Shown here: positions 17,634 to 29,100 of the stretch, in pieces
How positions within the stretch are numbered: position 1 is the stretch's first letter
Layout: every line of letters starts with the position of its first letter
NCBI RefSeq assembly: GCF_022760175.1
Contig: NZ_CP094326.1
Coordinates: 992,001 to 1,056,000 of the forward strand
From: Zhouia spongiae
GTDB taxonomy: Bacteria; Bacteroidota; Bacteroidia; Flavobacteriales; Flavobacteriaceae
DNA: 64,000 bases
Direction of reading: 5' to 3'
Notes under the pieces: model-generated
What the model was told of the DNA's origin: nothing
Seen by the model: the letters and a program-made list of their open reading frames with translations, nothing else
The model's database searches: none
Made by a program: the position numbers and the translations under genes

Positions 17634-19376
17634 TTGAAAAAGCTCAAATACGCACGATTAACATTACTGATAATCGATTTTATCGTTATTAGCTTTCTTG
17701 TTTTCGACTTCGGTTTTATTGTCTATGAAAAATTCAAGGCTCACAAACTCACTCTAGTCTCATTTCTGATCCCTGTATTACTTGCCGTAAATATCTACAG
17801 ATATTATTACCAGAAAAAATCGGTTAAGAAAACCCTTAGCCTCACCTATACTGTTTTATTTTCCTCGGTGATCGCCGGAAGCCTGATCATCTTCCTGTTT
17901 TCACCCGAAAAGACCCTGGAGGAGCATCTGTTTGTAATGAAACCCTATCTGGAAGGGTCCTTGTTGCTATACCTTATTATCCGGTTAAGCATCCTTATCC
18001 GGTATCTTTACAGCATTTATTTTAATCCGGCAATCATCTTTGTTGGAAGCTTTTTCATCATAGACCTTATCGGAGCATTTTTATTAATGCTCCCGAAAGC
18101 CACAGCAACCGGAAACATACACTTTATCGATGCTCTGTTTACCTCAACAAGCGCAGTTTGCGTAACAGGCTTGGCAGTACTGGACACTTCAAAAGACTTT
18201 ACCACTTTCGGACAATCAATAATATTATTCCTGATCCAATTAGGAGGTCTGGGAATCCTGACTTTCACTTCTTTCTTCGCCTTCTTCTTCAGAAGCGGTT
18301 CTTCCTTCAAGGAAGGATTGTACCTGAAAGATTTTGTCTCCTCAGAAAACCTGAAAGACACACTTCGGTTTGCCATGCAAATCGTTACTTTCACACTGGG
18401 TATTGAAGCTTTGGGGTCCTGCCTCATCTATTTTTCACTAGACGATACCGCCTCAATAGAAAACCCGGTTTTTTTCAGTATATTTCATGCTGTTTCTGCT
18501 TTTTGCAACGCTGGGTTCTCTAACATCTCAAACGGACTCTTCAATAACTCCCTACAGTTTGACTATTCCTTCCAGTGGATCATTATGATCCTCGTAATCT
18601 TAGGAGGCCTGGGACATAATATCGTCTTTAACTTTTACAGCTACTTTAAAGTAATTATCAATAACATCGTTTACAAAGACGATAAAAAACCACTCGTGAG
18701 ACTCATCTCGCTGAATTCTAAGATTGTTTTGACCACGACCTTCATTTTACTTATAACAGGTTTCTTATTTTTCGGAATAAGCGAATTAAACAATACCATT
18801 GCAGTACACGAGAACTGGTTTGGAAAACTAACCACCGCTGCATTTCAGTCGGTAACACCCAGGACGGCAGGATTTAACACTATCGATTATAGCGCATTAA
18901 CACTACCCTCCATCCTCTTTGTTATCTTGTTAATGTGGATCGGTGGATCGCCGGCGTCTACCGCGGGGGGAATAAAGACCACGACCTTTGCCCTGGCCAC
19001 CCTTAATATTCTGTCTGCGGCAAAAAACAAACCGGAAATAGAAATAGGAACCAGAAGCATACATAACGACACCATAAAAAGAGCATTTGCCATTCTATGC
19101 ATTTCGCTGATAACGATTGGCCTGGCCATACTAATGCTGCTGATCTTTGAACCTGAAAAAGACTTGTTACATATAGCTTTTGAATGTTTTTCAGCCTATA
19201 GTACAGTAGGGTTAAGCCTTAACCTTACTCCAGATCTCGGTAATGCCGGGAAAATGGTGTTAATTATTGTTATGTTTATCGGGCGGATCGGGATGTTGAA
19301 TATTTTAATCGGATTGCTCAGGCAGATAAATACCAAAATGTATGAATACCCAAAAGAAAACATTTTAATAAATTAG
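17634..19376 (+). CDS. TrkH/KtrB-type potassium uptake protein
   Basis: 580 residues with a TTG start 27 bp after hemC. It has many membrane helices with the repeated selectivity-filter segments of the Trk/Ktr/HKT family: TSTSAVCVTGLAVLD, FHAVSAFCNAGFS, FQSVTPRTAGFNT and FECFSAYSTVGLS. The N-terminal extension has extra helices. It forms the K+-conducting subunit with the adjacent TrkA-like protein. Its place between hemC and hemD is odd for its function; cotranscription with heme genes is implied by short gaps. Confidence 0.92.
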   Translation: MKKLKYARLTLLIIDFIVISFLVFDFGFIVYEKFKAHKLTLVSFLIPVLLAVNIYRYYYQKKSVKKTLSLTYTVLFSSVIAGSLIIFLFSPEKTLEEHLFVMKPYLEGSLLLYLIIRLSILIRYLYSIYFNPAIIFVGSFFIIDLIGAFLLMLPKATATGNIHFIDALFTSTSAVCVTGLAVLDTSKDFTTFGQSIILFLIQLGGLGILTFTSFFAFFFRSGSSFKEGLYLKDFVSSENLKDTLRFAMQIVTFTLGIEALGSCLIYFSLDDTASIENPVFFSIFHAVSAFCNAGFSNISNGLFNNSLQFDYSFQWIIMILVILGGLGHNIVFNFYSYFKVIINNIVYKDDKKPLVRLISLNSKIVLTTTFILLITGFLFFGISELNNTIAVHENWFGKLTTAAFQSVTPRTAGFNTIDYSALTLPSILFVILLMWIGGSPASTAGGIKTTTFALATLNILSAAKNKPEIEIGTRSIHNDTIKRAFAILCISLITIGLAILMLLIFEPEKDLLHIAFECFSAYSTVGLSLNLTPDLGNAGKMVLIIVMFIGRIGMLNILIGLLRQINTKMYEYPKENILIN

Positions 19377-19481
19377 TTTTCGTTTTTAAAAAATATTGAT
19401 TATCAATAACATATTTCCGGAAGGCAAATGTCATCGAACATTTAATCCCGGCAATCGAATAGAACAGATAAATTAGACGTT

Positions 19482-20174
19482 GTGAAGACTATAATATTCG
19501 GATTAGGAAATTTTGGCATTTCACTTGCCTTAAAGTTAACGGAAACCGGCAATGAGGTTATAGGTATCGACCTTAAAATGGAAAAGGTGAACCTGGTCAA
19601 GGACAAAATAGCCCACACCATTTGCATGGATGCCACCAATGAACTCGCCTATGATTCCATTCCATTAAAGGATGCCAACCTTGCGGTAGTGGCTATCGGT
19701 GAAAATGAGGGTGCAGCGATCATTACGACGGCCATCTTAAAAAAACTGACCAAAGCAAAGATCATTAGCAGGTCATTATCGCCCATTCATGACACCGTTC
19801 TAAAAGCCATGGGGATAGAACACATCGTTCATCCCGAACAGGAAGCTGCCGAAAAGCTAACTTCCAAGATCAACCTGAAAAACGTAATCGACAGCTTTAA
19901 CATCGATAAGAACTATTCTATTTCCGAAATTCAGATCAGTGAAGAGATGTCTGGAAAAACCCTGCAGGAATTGAGTTTCAGGCAAAACTACAACCTCAAC
20001 GTAGTAACCATTATTCGCGACTGTAAAAAAACCAACCTGCTCGGAAATAAAATGCAAAAAAAAGAAGTTATCGGTATCCCGAACAATAACACCAAACTTC
20101 AGAAAAACGATATTTTAATTGTATTTGGCAACAATAGCGACATTTCAACTTTTGGAGCTCATTTAGCCGGATAA
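19482..20174 (+). CDS. TrkA/KtrA-type potassium channel regulatory subunit
   Basis: 230 residues (GTG start). An RCK/TrkA-N Rossmann domain with GLGNFGIS (residues 6-13) and an acidic residue ending the second strand (GIDLKMEKV) for nucleotide binding. A TrkA-C domain occupies about 140-225 (ISEMSGKTLQELSF...KNDILIVFG). It gates the TrkH-like pore in response to ATP/ADP or NAD(H). The gene lies 105 bp after trkH and 10 bp before hemD. Confidence 0.92.
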   Translation: MKTIIFGLGNFGISLALKLTETGNEVIGIDLKMEKVNLVKDKIAHTICMDATNELAYDSIPLKDANLAVVAIGENEGAAIITTAILKKLTKAKIISRSLSPIHDTVLKAMGIEHIVHPEQEAAEKLTSKINLKNVIDSFNIDKNYSISEIQISEEMSGKTLQELSFRQNYNLNVVTIIRDCKKTNLLGNKMQKKEVIGIPNNNTKLQKNDILIVFGNNSDISTFGAHLAG

Positions 20175-20184
20175 TAGTATATAT

Positions 20185-20841
20185 ATGACAAGCAGAAGAT
20201 ATAAAATATTAAGCACAAAAGAACTGACCCCGCTTCAGAAAGGCTTACTGGAAGAAGCTAATATAGAAGTAACTGACGCTAATTTTATAAAGATCAAAGG
20301 CATCAATTTCTATTGTGATGATATTATAGAGAATGCCATTTTCACAAGCAAAAATTCTGTGGAACAAATCGTTCATAAAAACATAACAATCTCAAACTCT
20401 TTCTGTGTTGGCGATAAAACGGAGGCTTTTTTACTGGAAAAAGGATATCAGGTAACAGAAAAAGCATATCAGGCTAACGGCCTGGCCAAAAAGATCATCG
20501 AAAACCACAAAGACAAAGAGTTTGTTTTTTTCTGTGGCGATCGCAGACGGGAAGAACTTCCTGAGCTTTTAAAAGAACACAACATTTCTTTTGAAGAAAC
20601 AGAGGTCTATAAAACCGAAGCCGATTCCAGGCAATTATTTGAAGATTTTGACGGTATTATGTTCTTTAGTCCAAGTGCTGTACAGAGCTTTGTTCTAAAA
20701 AACCATATAGAAGATGCAGTAGTTTTTTGCCTGGGAAAAACGACCGAAGCAGAAGTAAAAAAACACACAAATAACATAATTACAGCAAACAAACCTACAA
20801 TTGAAAATGTAATTGTTCAGGTTATCAAACATTTTAATTAA
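20185..20841 (+). CDS. hemD: Uroporphyrinogen-III synthase HemD
   Basis: 218 residues, slightly short for the family, which is highly divergent. It closes hydroxymethylbilane to uroporphyrinogen III. Seen: ENAIFTSKNSVEQI, FFCGDRRREELPELL and the late MFFSPSAVQSF strand, which are typical HemD blocks, plus CLGKTTEAEVKK. The position between hemC and hemE supports the call. Confidence 0.88.
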   Translation: MTSRRYKILSTKELTPLQKGLLEEANIEVTDANFIKIKGINFYCDDIIENAIFTSKNSVEQIVHKNITISNSFCVGDKTEAFLLEKGYQVTEKAYQANGLAKKIIENHKDKEFVFFCGDRRREELPELLKEHNISFEETEVYKTEADSRQLFEDFDGIMFFSPSAVQSFVLKNHIEDAVVFCLGKTTEAEVKKHTNNIITANKPTIENVIVQVIKHFN

Positions 20842-20863
20842 TTACAGAAAGATATAAGAATTC

Positions 20864-21886
20864 ATGATAAAAAACGATCTATTTTTAAGAGCATTAAGAG
20901 GAGAGTCTGTTCAACGCCCTCCGGTATGGATGATGCGCCAGGCGGGTAGATACCTGCCGGAGTTCATGGCCCTGAGAGATAAATACGATTTCTTTACACG
21001 ATGCAGAACTCCGGAGCTTGCAGCTGAAATTACAGTACAGCCCATCCGTATCGTTAAGCCTGATGCTGCTATTTTATTTTCAGATATCCTGGTAATTCCC
21101 CAGGCGATGAACATAGAAGTAGAAATGAAACCGGGTGTTGGCCCCTGGTTACCAAACCCCATTCGTTCAGCCAGAGATGTAGACCAGGTAGTAGTCCCTG
21201 AGATCAATGAAGAGCTAGGTTATGTAATGGATGCCATTAAGCTCACCAAAGAAATACTTAACGATGAGGTTCCTCTGATCGGTTTTGCGGGATCACCGTG
21301 GACCATATTATGTTATGCCGTTGAAGGAAAAGGCTCTAAAAGCTTCGACGCCGCTAAAGGGTTCTGCTTCTCACAACCGGAAGCGGCACATGCACTGCTG
21401 CAAAAAATAACTGATACCACGATCCTTTATCTTAAAGAGAAAGTGAAGAACGGTGTAAATGCCGTTCAGGTATTCGACAGCTGGGGTGGTATGCTCTCGC
21501 CGTCGGACTACCAGGAATTCTCATGGAAATATATCAACCAGATCATTGATGCCCTGGCGCCGCTTACAGAAGTAATTGTCTTCGGAAAAGGGTGTTGGTT
21601 CGCCCTGAACGAGATGTCTAAAAGTAAAGCATCGGCATTAGGGGTAGACTGGACATGTTCGCCTGAGAATGCTCGCTACCTCACAGGGGGCAATATCACT
21701 TTACAGGGAAATTTCGATCCTTCGAGATTGCTCTCCCCAATCCCGACCATTAAAAAAATGGTTCATGAAATGATCGATGCTTTTGGAAAAGACAAATATA
21801 TAGTAAACCTGGGCCACGGTATACTGCCTAATATCCCGGTCGACCATGCCAGGGCATTTATTGAGGCCGTAAAAGAATACAAATAA
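20864..21886 (+). CDS. hemE: Uroporphyrinogen decarboxylase HemE
   Basis: 340 residues. It decarboxylates uroporphyrinogen III to coproporphyrinogen III. The N-terminal signature [16 protein letters not shown] (with R25 and R29 binding substrate carboxylates) and GFAGSPWTI are intact, as is the C-terminal NLGHGILPN. It follows hemD by 22 bp. Confidence 0.96.
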   Translation: MIKNDLFLRALRGESVQRPPVWMMRQAGRYLPEFMALRDKYDFFTRCRTPELAAEITVQPIRIVKPDAAILFSDILVIPQAMNIEVEMKPGVGPWLPNPIRSARDVDQVVVPEINEELGYVMDAIKLTKEILNDEVPLIGFAGSPWTILCYAVEGKGSKSFDAAKGFCFSQPEAAHALLQKITDTTILYLKEKVKNGVNAVQVFDSWGGMLSPSDYQEFSWKYINQIIDALAPLTEVIVFGKGCWFALNEMSKSKASALGVDWTCSPENARYLTGGNITLQGNFDPSRLLSPIPTIKKMVHEMIDAFGKDKYIVNLGHGILPNIPVDHARAFIEAVKEYK

Positions 21887-21887
21887 A

Positions 21888-22388
21888 ATGATACCCCGAT
21901 CGCTGCTGTCAGGATTAAACTATAAAAAGCTTTTCAGCCTGTCGGGGTTGTTTTTCAGACATCCGTTTATGCTCATCCCAACATTAAAGGCCACTAAAGA
22001 TTGTATCGATATCTCAGACAAGCTCTTTCCGGGACTTCATCATCTCAATAACAATACCAATGCATTCAGACATGCCTTGTGGAATATGTTACTGACCAAA
22101 GAAGCTTACATCCGGAACAACGATATTGACAAGGCCTCGCATTGGGCGCAGATTATTGGCGATTGGCATGAGGAATTCTCTCCTAACAAACCCCTGGAGA
22201 AAGCAATGGATTTACACAACAATGCATTCGGACGCGAGCTTATCTATAAGCTATACCGGAAAAACGACAACTTAAAAACCGAATACCTGGCAAACCGGCT
22301 CTTACTACATCTAGACAACAGCAAAAAGGTCTCAAACATTCAGGAAATCAACTCCCTGAAAGACCAGATGGTTCACCTTATTGATTAA
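21888..22388 (+). CDS. DUF6973-like protein in the heme operon
   Basis: 166 residues, no signal peptide. The conserved-looking block NAFRHALWNMLLTKE (about 62-76) with WAQIIGDWHEEF and MDLHNNAFGREL resembles DUF6973, whose members have His/Glu-rich helices. The function is unknown. It begins 1 bp after the hemE stop and overlaps the next frame, so it is cotranscribed with heme genes. Confidence 0.7.
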   Translation: MIPRSLLSGLNYKKLFSLSGLFFRHPFMLIPTLKATKDCIDISDKLFPGLHHLNNNTNAFRHALWNMLLTKEAYIRNNDIDKASHWAQIIGDWHEEFSPNKPLEKAMDLHNNAFGRELIYKLYRKNDNLKTEYLANRLLLHLDNSKKVSNIQEINSLKDQMVHLID

Positions 22389-22395
22389 TACATTT

Positions 22396-23973
22396 ATGAC
22401 AACACATAAAATCACATCACTTATACTCTTCATCCTTTTCTCCTTAAAAGGCTACACCCAAACCCTGAAATTAAACCCTGAAATCAACCATGTTTATAAT
22501 TATGATTCGGAGATCATCCTTGAAGAAGATAGCGAGATCGCTTTCATGGTTAACTTTAATTTTGGATTAAAATACCTCAATAAAGGACACGATTTCGACA
22601 TCGTTCTGAACCATATTAAGGGCTCCATGAGCAATAATTCCAATACAAGAAAATACTTCAACTCTAATAAAAATAATCCGGATAATAAGGAGTTCAAACA
22701 ACTTCTCGATAATGTTATCGGCAAGCCACTATCTTTTAAAGTAGACAAAAACGGTTTTGCCCATAAAAACTACAGCCTGAAAATAGATAATAGTGACATC
22801 GAAATTTTCCTGGAACAGCTTACCAACAAATTCGGCAGCAAAAAAGTAAACCCTTTAGATAATGTTCCATTAAAAGAGGGCTTTACATGGGATGAAAACG
22901 ACTCTTTATTGATTAAGAAAAATAAGCATGTATACACAACCACAACATTCACAATTAATGAGGTAAGCAATAAAGAAGTAATTGTCAGAAACAAAGGGTA
23001 TTTCATTATCAAGAATGACACTATTCAAATAGGAGGCGTTAGTATATTCGACCGAAAAACAGGCATTCAGCTTCTTACAAAACTAATGATGAATTTTGAA
23101 AGCGATACCAATATGTACATGCTTGTAAAGCTAGAAGACTATGATTATCCGGAGCTGATTCTTGACTATCACAACCTGACTTATAAAAAATCCTATAATA
23201 GTTGGTACACAAAAGACAATGAAATAGTATATAATGAAATCGTTTATCCTGAAGTTACATATCAACCAAATCAGGATATATCACTTCCGGTCCTGATTGA
23301 ATCTTACAAAAGCTCACTCCAGGCCCAGAAAACCAACGGTAAATTTGAAAGTATCTCTGTTTACAACATAGAGAGCGACTCCCTTTATCCAAATGGCTCA
23401 TATGTAAAAGTTAACGGTTTTTACATCAATACCGGCACAGGGAAAAAACCGCTTAAATTAATTCCGGGAATGTGGGAGTTTGATTCCTTTTCACTTGGGT
23501 ACCTTGGCGAGTATTACCAAGGACTGTACGAGCCAATTCCTCAGGGAGACAGCATAAGTATTGATATGTCTATATATCTTCCGGTTAATAACAAAAGTCT
23601 TGAAATCACAAGAAAAAAACAGAAGAACAAAGGCATTGAAGCCGCTTTCAGTAACGACGCCGTAGTGATATCTTTTTCAAAAAAGGATTATAAAACCTTA
23701 ATCTACAGCCTCTATAAAACAATCCGTTTTTACGATAAAGAAAATAAGGAGATAACGGCATCATACAATTTTCTGTACGATCAAGACATAAAAACAGAAG
23801 CGCCTTATACACCTGATGAATTAATCGATATTTTTAATGATAAAGTAAACACAACCCCGACAGAAGACTTTAAATTGGAGTTTAAGGTTAAGAATGCCCA
23901 AAGAGTAACTTTTGACACCTTTTCAAATTTTGAAAAACACGATATCTCTGTCACCAAAGATATATTACACTAA
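22396..23973 (+). CDS. Secreted protein of unknown function in the heme operon
   Basis: 525 residues from the ATG at 22396. The signal peptide is MTTHKITSLILFILFSLKGY ending TQ, so export is expected. The mature protein is beta-rich and polar, with no domain I can name. There is no lipobox and no transmembrane segment after the signal. It sits between DUF6973 and hemF with short gaps. A role in the cell envelope is possible but unsupported. Confidence 0.75.
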   Translation: MTTHKITSLILFILFSLKGYTQTLKLNPEINHVYNYDSEIILEEDSEIAFMVNFNFGLKYLNKGHDFDIVLNHIKGSMSNNSNTRKYFNSNKNNPDNKEFKQLLDNVIGKPLSFKVDKNGFAHKNYSLKIDNSDIEIFLEQLTNKFGSKKVNPLDNVPLKEGFTWDENDSLLIKKNKHVYTTTTFTINEVSNKEVIVRNKGYFIIKNDTIQIGGVSIFDRKTGIQLLTKLMMNFESDTNMYMLVKLEDYDYPELILDYHNLTYKKSYNSWYTKDNEIVYNEIVYPEVTYQPNQDISLPVLIESYKSSLQAQKTNGKFESISVYNIESDSLYPNGSYVKVNGFYINTGTGKKPLKLIPGMWEFDSFSLGYLGEYYQGLYEPIPQGDSISIDMSIYLPVNNKSLEITRKKQKNKGIEAAFSNDAVVISFSKKDYKTLIYSLYKTIRFYDKENKEITASYNFLYDQDIKTEAPYTPDELIDIFNDKVNTTPTEDFKLEFKVKNAQRVTFDTFSNFEKHDISVTKDILH

Positions 23974-23991
23974 CCCTTTTAAACGTTAGCC

Positions 23992-24897
23992 ATGAAAGAA
24001 CAATTTTATCAGTATATACAAGAGCTACAAGACACCATCACCTCTAAAATTGAAGAAATTGACGGGAAAGCCCGGTTTCAGCAAGACCTCTGGGAACGTC
24101 CGGAAGGTGGCGGTGGCCGTACACGCGTTATACAAAATGGTGCTGTTTTTGAAAAAGGGGGTGTTAATATCTCTGCCGTGCACGGCCCGCTCCCTAAAGC
24201 CATGCAAGCCTATTTCAAGGTAGAGGATGTAGATTTCTTTGCCTGTGGATTAAGCCTGGTACTGCACCCTAAAAACCCTTTCGTACCTACAGTTCATGCC
24301 AATTGGCGCTATTTCGAAATGTACGATAAAGAAGGAAACACCGTAGACAGCTGGTTTGGTGGCGGACAAGATCTGACTCCATACTATTTATTTGAAGAAG
24401 ATGCTAAACACTTCCACCAGGTATGCAAAACCGCTTGTGATAAACACAATCCCGATTTCTATCCTGACTTCAAGAAAAAGTGTGACGACTATTTCCGGAA
24501 TACACACCGCGATGAGGGCAGAGGTCTGGGCGGCTTGTTCTTCGACTACTGCAAGGCCACTGACAATATGAGCATGAAAGACTGGTATAGCTTTGTAACA
24601 GAGGTAGGTAACAGCTTTCTGGAAGCTTATGCTCCGATCGCAGAACATAGAAAAAACATGCCCTATACCCAGGAAAACAGGGACTGGCAGGAAATACGGA
24701 GAGGACGCTATGTCGAGTTCAATCTGGTACACGACAAGGGCACCTTATTTGGTCTTAAAACCAACGGTCGTATAGAAAGCATCCTGATGAGCCTGCCCCC
24801 ACATGTACAGTGGGTATACGACCATCATCCGGAAGAAGGAAGCGAGGAAGAAAAACTGATAAAAGTGTTAAAAACCCCTGTCGAGTGGGTGGTTTAA
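23992..24897 (+). CDS. hemF: Oxygen-dependent coproporphyrinogen III oxidase HemF
   Basis: 301 residues. It converts coproporphyrinogen III to protoporphyrinogen IX using O2. Seen: RPEGGGGRTRV near the N-terminus, PFVPTVHANWRYFE, WFGGGQDLTPYY and GRGLGGLFFDY, all signature blocks. No anaerobic HemN/HemW gene is in the window. It is followed by a 6-bp stem-loop at 24973-24988 and then hemB. Confidence 0.96.
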   Translation: MKEQFYQYIQELQDTITSKIEEIDGKARFQQDLWERPEGGGGRTRVIQNGAVFEKGGVNISAVHGPLPKAMQAYFKVEDVDFFACGLSLVLHPKNPFVPTVHANWRYFEMYDKEGNTVDSWFGGGQDLTPYYLFEEDAKHFHQVCKTACDKHNPDFYPDFKKKCDDYFRNTHRDEGRGLGGLFFDYCKATDNMSMKDWYSFVTEVGNSFLEAYAPIAEHRKNMPYTQENRDWQEIRRGRYVEFNLVHDKGTLFGLKTNGRIESILMSLPPHVQWVYDHHPEEGSEEEKLIKVLKTPVEWVV

Positions 24898-25007
24898 ACT
24901 ATACGGCCGAAAAGCCAAAACCGGCTACAACCAAAACACCGAATTTATCAGAAAAACAAATACTCTAACTAGTAACCGTAAACGGTTAACTGCAAACTAA
25001 AACATAT

Positions 25008-25997
25008 ATGTTCCCATTAAGAAGAAACAGACGACTTAGACAAAGCGAAGCCATCAGAGGGTTGGTTCGTGAAACAATCGTAACTCCCGACGACTTCCTG
25101 GTTCCTTTATTTGTAACCGAAGGCAAAGGCATCAAAGAGGAAATCGCCTCCATGCCCAACTATCACCGCTACAGCTTAGATCAACTTGAAAAAGAAGTAA
25201 AAGACCTATGGAGCTTAGGACTCAAATCGGTTCTGCTTTTTGTAAAAGTACCCGACAACCTCAAAGATAATAAAGGTACAGAAGCACTAAACCCTGACGG
25301 ACTCATGCAACGCGCTGTCAAAACCGTAAAAAATGCGGTGCCCGATATGCTGGTAATGACTGATGTAGCGTTAGACCCTTACTCCTCCTACGGACATGAT
25401 GGTGTGGTTGAAAACGGCATGATCTTAAACGATGAATCTTCTTCCATTCTGTCAGAAATGGCCTTAAGTCACGCACAGGCAGGTGCCGATTTTGTTGCGC
25501 CCAGTGATATGATGGATGGACGTATCCTCGAAATGAGAGAACTATTGGAAGACGAAGGGTTCATCAATACAGGTATTGTGAGCTACAGCGCCAAATATGC
25601 TTCGGCATTCTATGGCCCTTTTAGAGACGCCCTGGATTCTGCCCCCGTAGATATGGCCAACGTTCCAAAAGATAAAAAAACATATCAGATGGATTATGCC
25701 AACCGCATTGAAGCCCTTCGTGAAACCGAAATGGACATCGATGAAGGTGCCGATATCGTTATGGTAAAACCTGGTCTTTGCTATTTAGACATCGTCAGAG
25801 ATATTAAAAACGAATTCGATGTACCCGTAGCCGTTTATCAGGTAAGCGGTGAATATGCCATGATAAAAGCTGCCGCCGAAAAAGGATGGCTTAATCACGA
25901 TGCTGTGGTACTCGAACAAACCTATGCCATTAAAAGAGCCGGAGCAGACATCATCGCCAGTTACTTTGCCAAGGATGTTGTGAAACTGCTAAGCTAA
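25008..25997 (+). CDS. hemB: Porphobilinogen synthase HemB (zinc-ligand cysteines absent)
   Basis: 329 residues. It condenses two 5-aminolevulinates to porphobilinogen. Schiff-base lysines are K196 (SYSAKYASAFYGP) and K254 (MVKPGLCYLD). The metal-site region (about 118-132) reads DVALDPYSSYGHDG and lacks the cysteine triad of zinc enzymes, so it should be of the Mg2+-type class. It is the last gene of the hem cluster. Confidence 0.95.
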   Translation: MFPLRRNRRLRQSEAIRGLVRETIVTPDDFLVPLFVTEGKGIKEEIASMPNYHRYSLDQLEKEVKDLWSLGLKSVLLFVKVPDNLKDNKGTEALNPDGLMQRAVKTVKNAVPDMLVMTDVALDPYSSYGHDGVVENGMILNDESSSILSEMALSHAQAGADFVAPSDMMDGRILEMRELLEDEGFINTGIVSYSAKYASAFYGPFRDALDSAPVDMANVPKDKKTYQMDYANRIEALRETEMDIDEGADIVMVKPGLCYLDIVRDIKNEFDVPVAVYQVSGEYAMIKAAAEKGWLNHDAVVLEQTYAIKRAGADIIASYFAKDVVKLLS

Positions 25998-26174
25998 GAA
26001 AACACTACAAAATATACTTTTAAGCATTGCCTGTTCTATCCGGGATCGATATCGAAAATGGAGAAAACAGGCATTTTTTATAATCTTGCTCCAAAAAAAC
26101 TTACTTTAGTTCCCCACAAACAATTTGATGCGACCTTTAGGTTCCTTAAACCCCAATACTTTAAAAACGGTAAA

Positions 26175-29100
26175 ATGAAATTTACTACAACAATAAAAAA
26201 CGGCTTGATTCTTTTCCTCATAAGTACTATCGCCTTTTATGCAGAGACATCTGCACAATCCGGCAATAAAAAGCTTTTATGGCAGATAGGGACTCCCGAC
26301 AATGCTGCCACCGAATTTGCACTCCATAAAGACAATGAGTATAAGAATTTTGTCCCGAGAGGTTTCGGAGGAACAGATCGATCTTACATTATTGGTCAAT
26401 CTGACCCTGCCGACGACTGGCCCTGTATTTTACCAGGACCGATGGATGGGTTTGCCGGATATGGGTTTTGGGCAGGAAGAGCTTTAACACAACTCCCGGT
26501 TTATTTCAATATAACGGAGCTGGACGACAAAGGATCATGCATCCTGGAAGTTAACATTCTCAGTGTCAATTCATCGCAGGCACCTCTGTTTCGCTGCACC
26601 ATTAATGGAAAAAAATACGATTCTCAGCTCAAAACATGTAATGATAAAAACACTCCGGACAACTTCAAAAATTGTACGCAGCAACTTCGCTTCGAGATCC
26701 CGGCATCTTTATTGAAGAAAGGGATCAATGAAATAATTTTTCAGAATATGACTGGCAACTGGTGTGTTTTTGACTGTATCCAATGGTATGGCCCTGCATC
26801 CGTAAAAATTGCCCCTCCGGGAAATACCTTGATTCAATCGGTGTCATTTTCAGAAAAGGAAACCACAAAAGATAAAAATCATTATTTACCTCTGCATATT
26901 GAATTACTTCACAAAGGAAAACCTGTTTCTGTAAGAGCAATTGTAGATAATATTGAACTGGAATTGTTGGCTGAACAAGGGCGCTCTATCTTGGAATTTA
27001 ATTTTCCGGCAGTAGAAAAGACAAAAAAATCGAAGGTGAAAGTTTTCGTAAACGGAGAGTTGAAATTTGAAAATAGGCTAACCCGCAAACCAGGAAACCC
27101 GGTCAGGATGAGTGATTATGTAAATCAATTTATGGGAACCAGTGGTTCAAGGTGGATGATAGCTCCCGGTCCCTGGATGCCCATGAGTATGGTAAAAATC
27201 TCACCGGATAATGAAGATAGCAACTGGAAAGCAGGCTACGACTACCAGGTAGAAAATATAATGGGATTTAGCCACGTTCACGAATGGACCATGGCAGGTT
27301 TATTAATGATGCCTGCTAATGGCGCACTATATACACAACCCGGGCCTGAAAACGATCCGGATTTGGGTTATCGTTCAAGGATTGACAAAGAAAATGAAAT
27401 AGCCGAGGTGGGCAGATATAAAACAAAATTATTAGATTATGACATAGACGTAGAATTGACCGCAACCACCAGAGCATCTATGCAACGTTATCTTTTTCCG
27501 AAAGGAAAAGAAAACAGAGTGCTTGTTGATTTGCATTTCCCGGCAGAATATGTTTGGGAACTACGTGACGCGCAGGTTACAAGAGTCAGCGATACTGAAA
27601 TTGAAGGATGGGCACTTTCCCACTGCTCCGGAACTGGATATGCAGGAAGTCAGGATTATACGCTCCATTTTGTGATTCAGTTTAACAAACCCTTTAAAAA
27701 TATGGGAGGATGGGTCATGGACAGAGTTGTTTCCAATACAGACAGAATTGACAAAAAAACTTATGAGCCTAACTGGACAAACCGGTTAAAAGATTTTAAG
27801 ATCACAGATGCAGGAGCTTTTGTTAATTTCTCCAGTGACTGTAAAGAAGTATTGGTGCGTACAGGAATTTCTCTGGTTAGCACTGAACAAGCTCGTTTAA
27901 ACCTTAATAAAGAAATGGCCGAACCCTTCGGTTGGGATTTTGAAAAGATTGTTGTAAATCAGAAAAATGCATGGGACAACATTTTTAACAGGGTCGAAAT
28001 AGAAACTACTGACTATCTGCAGAAAGAGAAATTTTACACTAATATGTACCGGGCCGTATGCGGGCGTAACACATGGAGCGATGTTAACGGCAAGTGGGTT
28101 GATATGAATGAACAAGTACAGACGTCAAACCCGGACAAACCCCTGTTTGGTAGTGATGGGTATTGGGGGTGGCAATGGAACCTGGTTCCGTTTTACAATT
28201 TAATCCTGCCTGAATTTTCTTCAAACTGGATAAATACGTATCTGGAGATGTACGACAAAGGAGGATGGCTCCCGATCGGTAATCCGGGGATGGAATATTA
28301 TCAGGTTATGGTCGGTCAGCCGGCAATTCCGTTAATCGTTTCTGCCTACCAGCACGGTATCAGCGATTTTGATAAAGATAAAATGTATAAAGCCATTTAT
28401 CATCAACAAACGTCTCTGATGGAAAATCACCCCGGAGGTAGCAAAGTAGGCAATGAAAGTTATAATTATTACCTCGACTTAGGATATGTTCCATTAAACA
28501 GGGAACCTCACAGCTATGTCTCAAATACTATGGAATATGCCTATCAGGATTGGTGCTTTGCACAATACGCCAAAGCTTTAAATATAGATTCAACCTACAA
28601 TACTTTTATGAAACGCTCGGAAAACTGGCGCAATATCTTTGATGTCGAAACCGGGTTTGTCCGCCCAAAAAATAAGGATGGTGACTGGATTGAAAACTTT
28701 GACCCTTATCATTCTCCCGGATTTTGTGAAAGCAATAGCTGGCAATTTAGCTGGTATGTACCACACAATCTATCCGGTTTAATAAAATCAATAGGCAAAA
28801 AACGATTTGTTTCAAGATTAGAAAAAGCCATGGAAGAATCAGAAAAAATTTATTTTAATGCGCTATCCGACAATTTTTCGAAATATCCGATAAATCATGG
28901 TAATCAGTCTAACATGCAATCATCATATATTTTCAATCACGCCGACGAGCCCTGGTTAACTCAAAAATGGACACGTGCTATTCAGGAAAAATATTATGGA
29001 GCCGGCCCCAGGAACGCCTATCCCGGTGATGAAGACCAAGGGCAAATGAGTGCATGGTTCGTCATGAGTACTATCGGTTTATTCGAAATGGACGGGGGAG

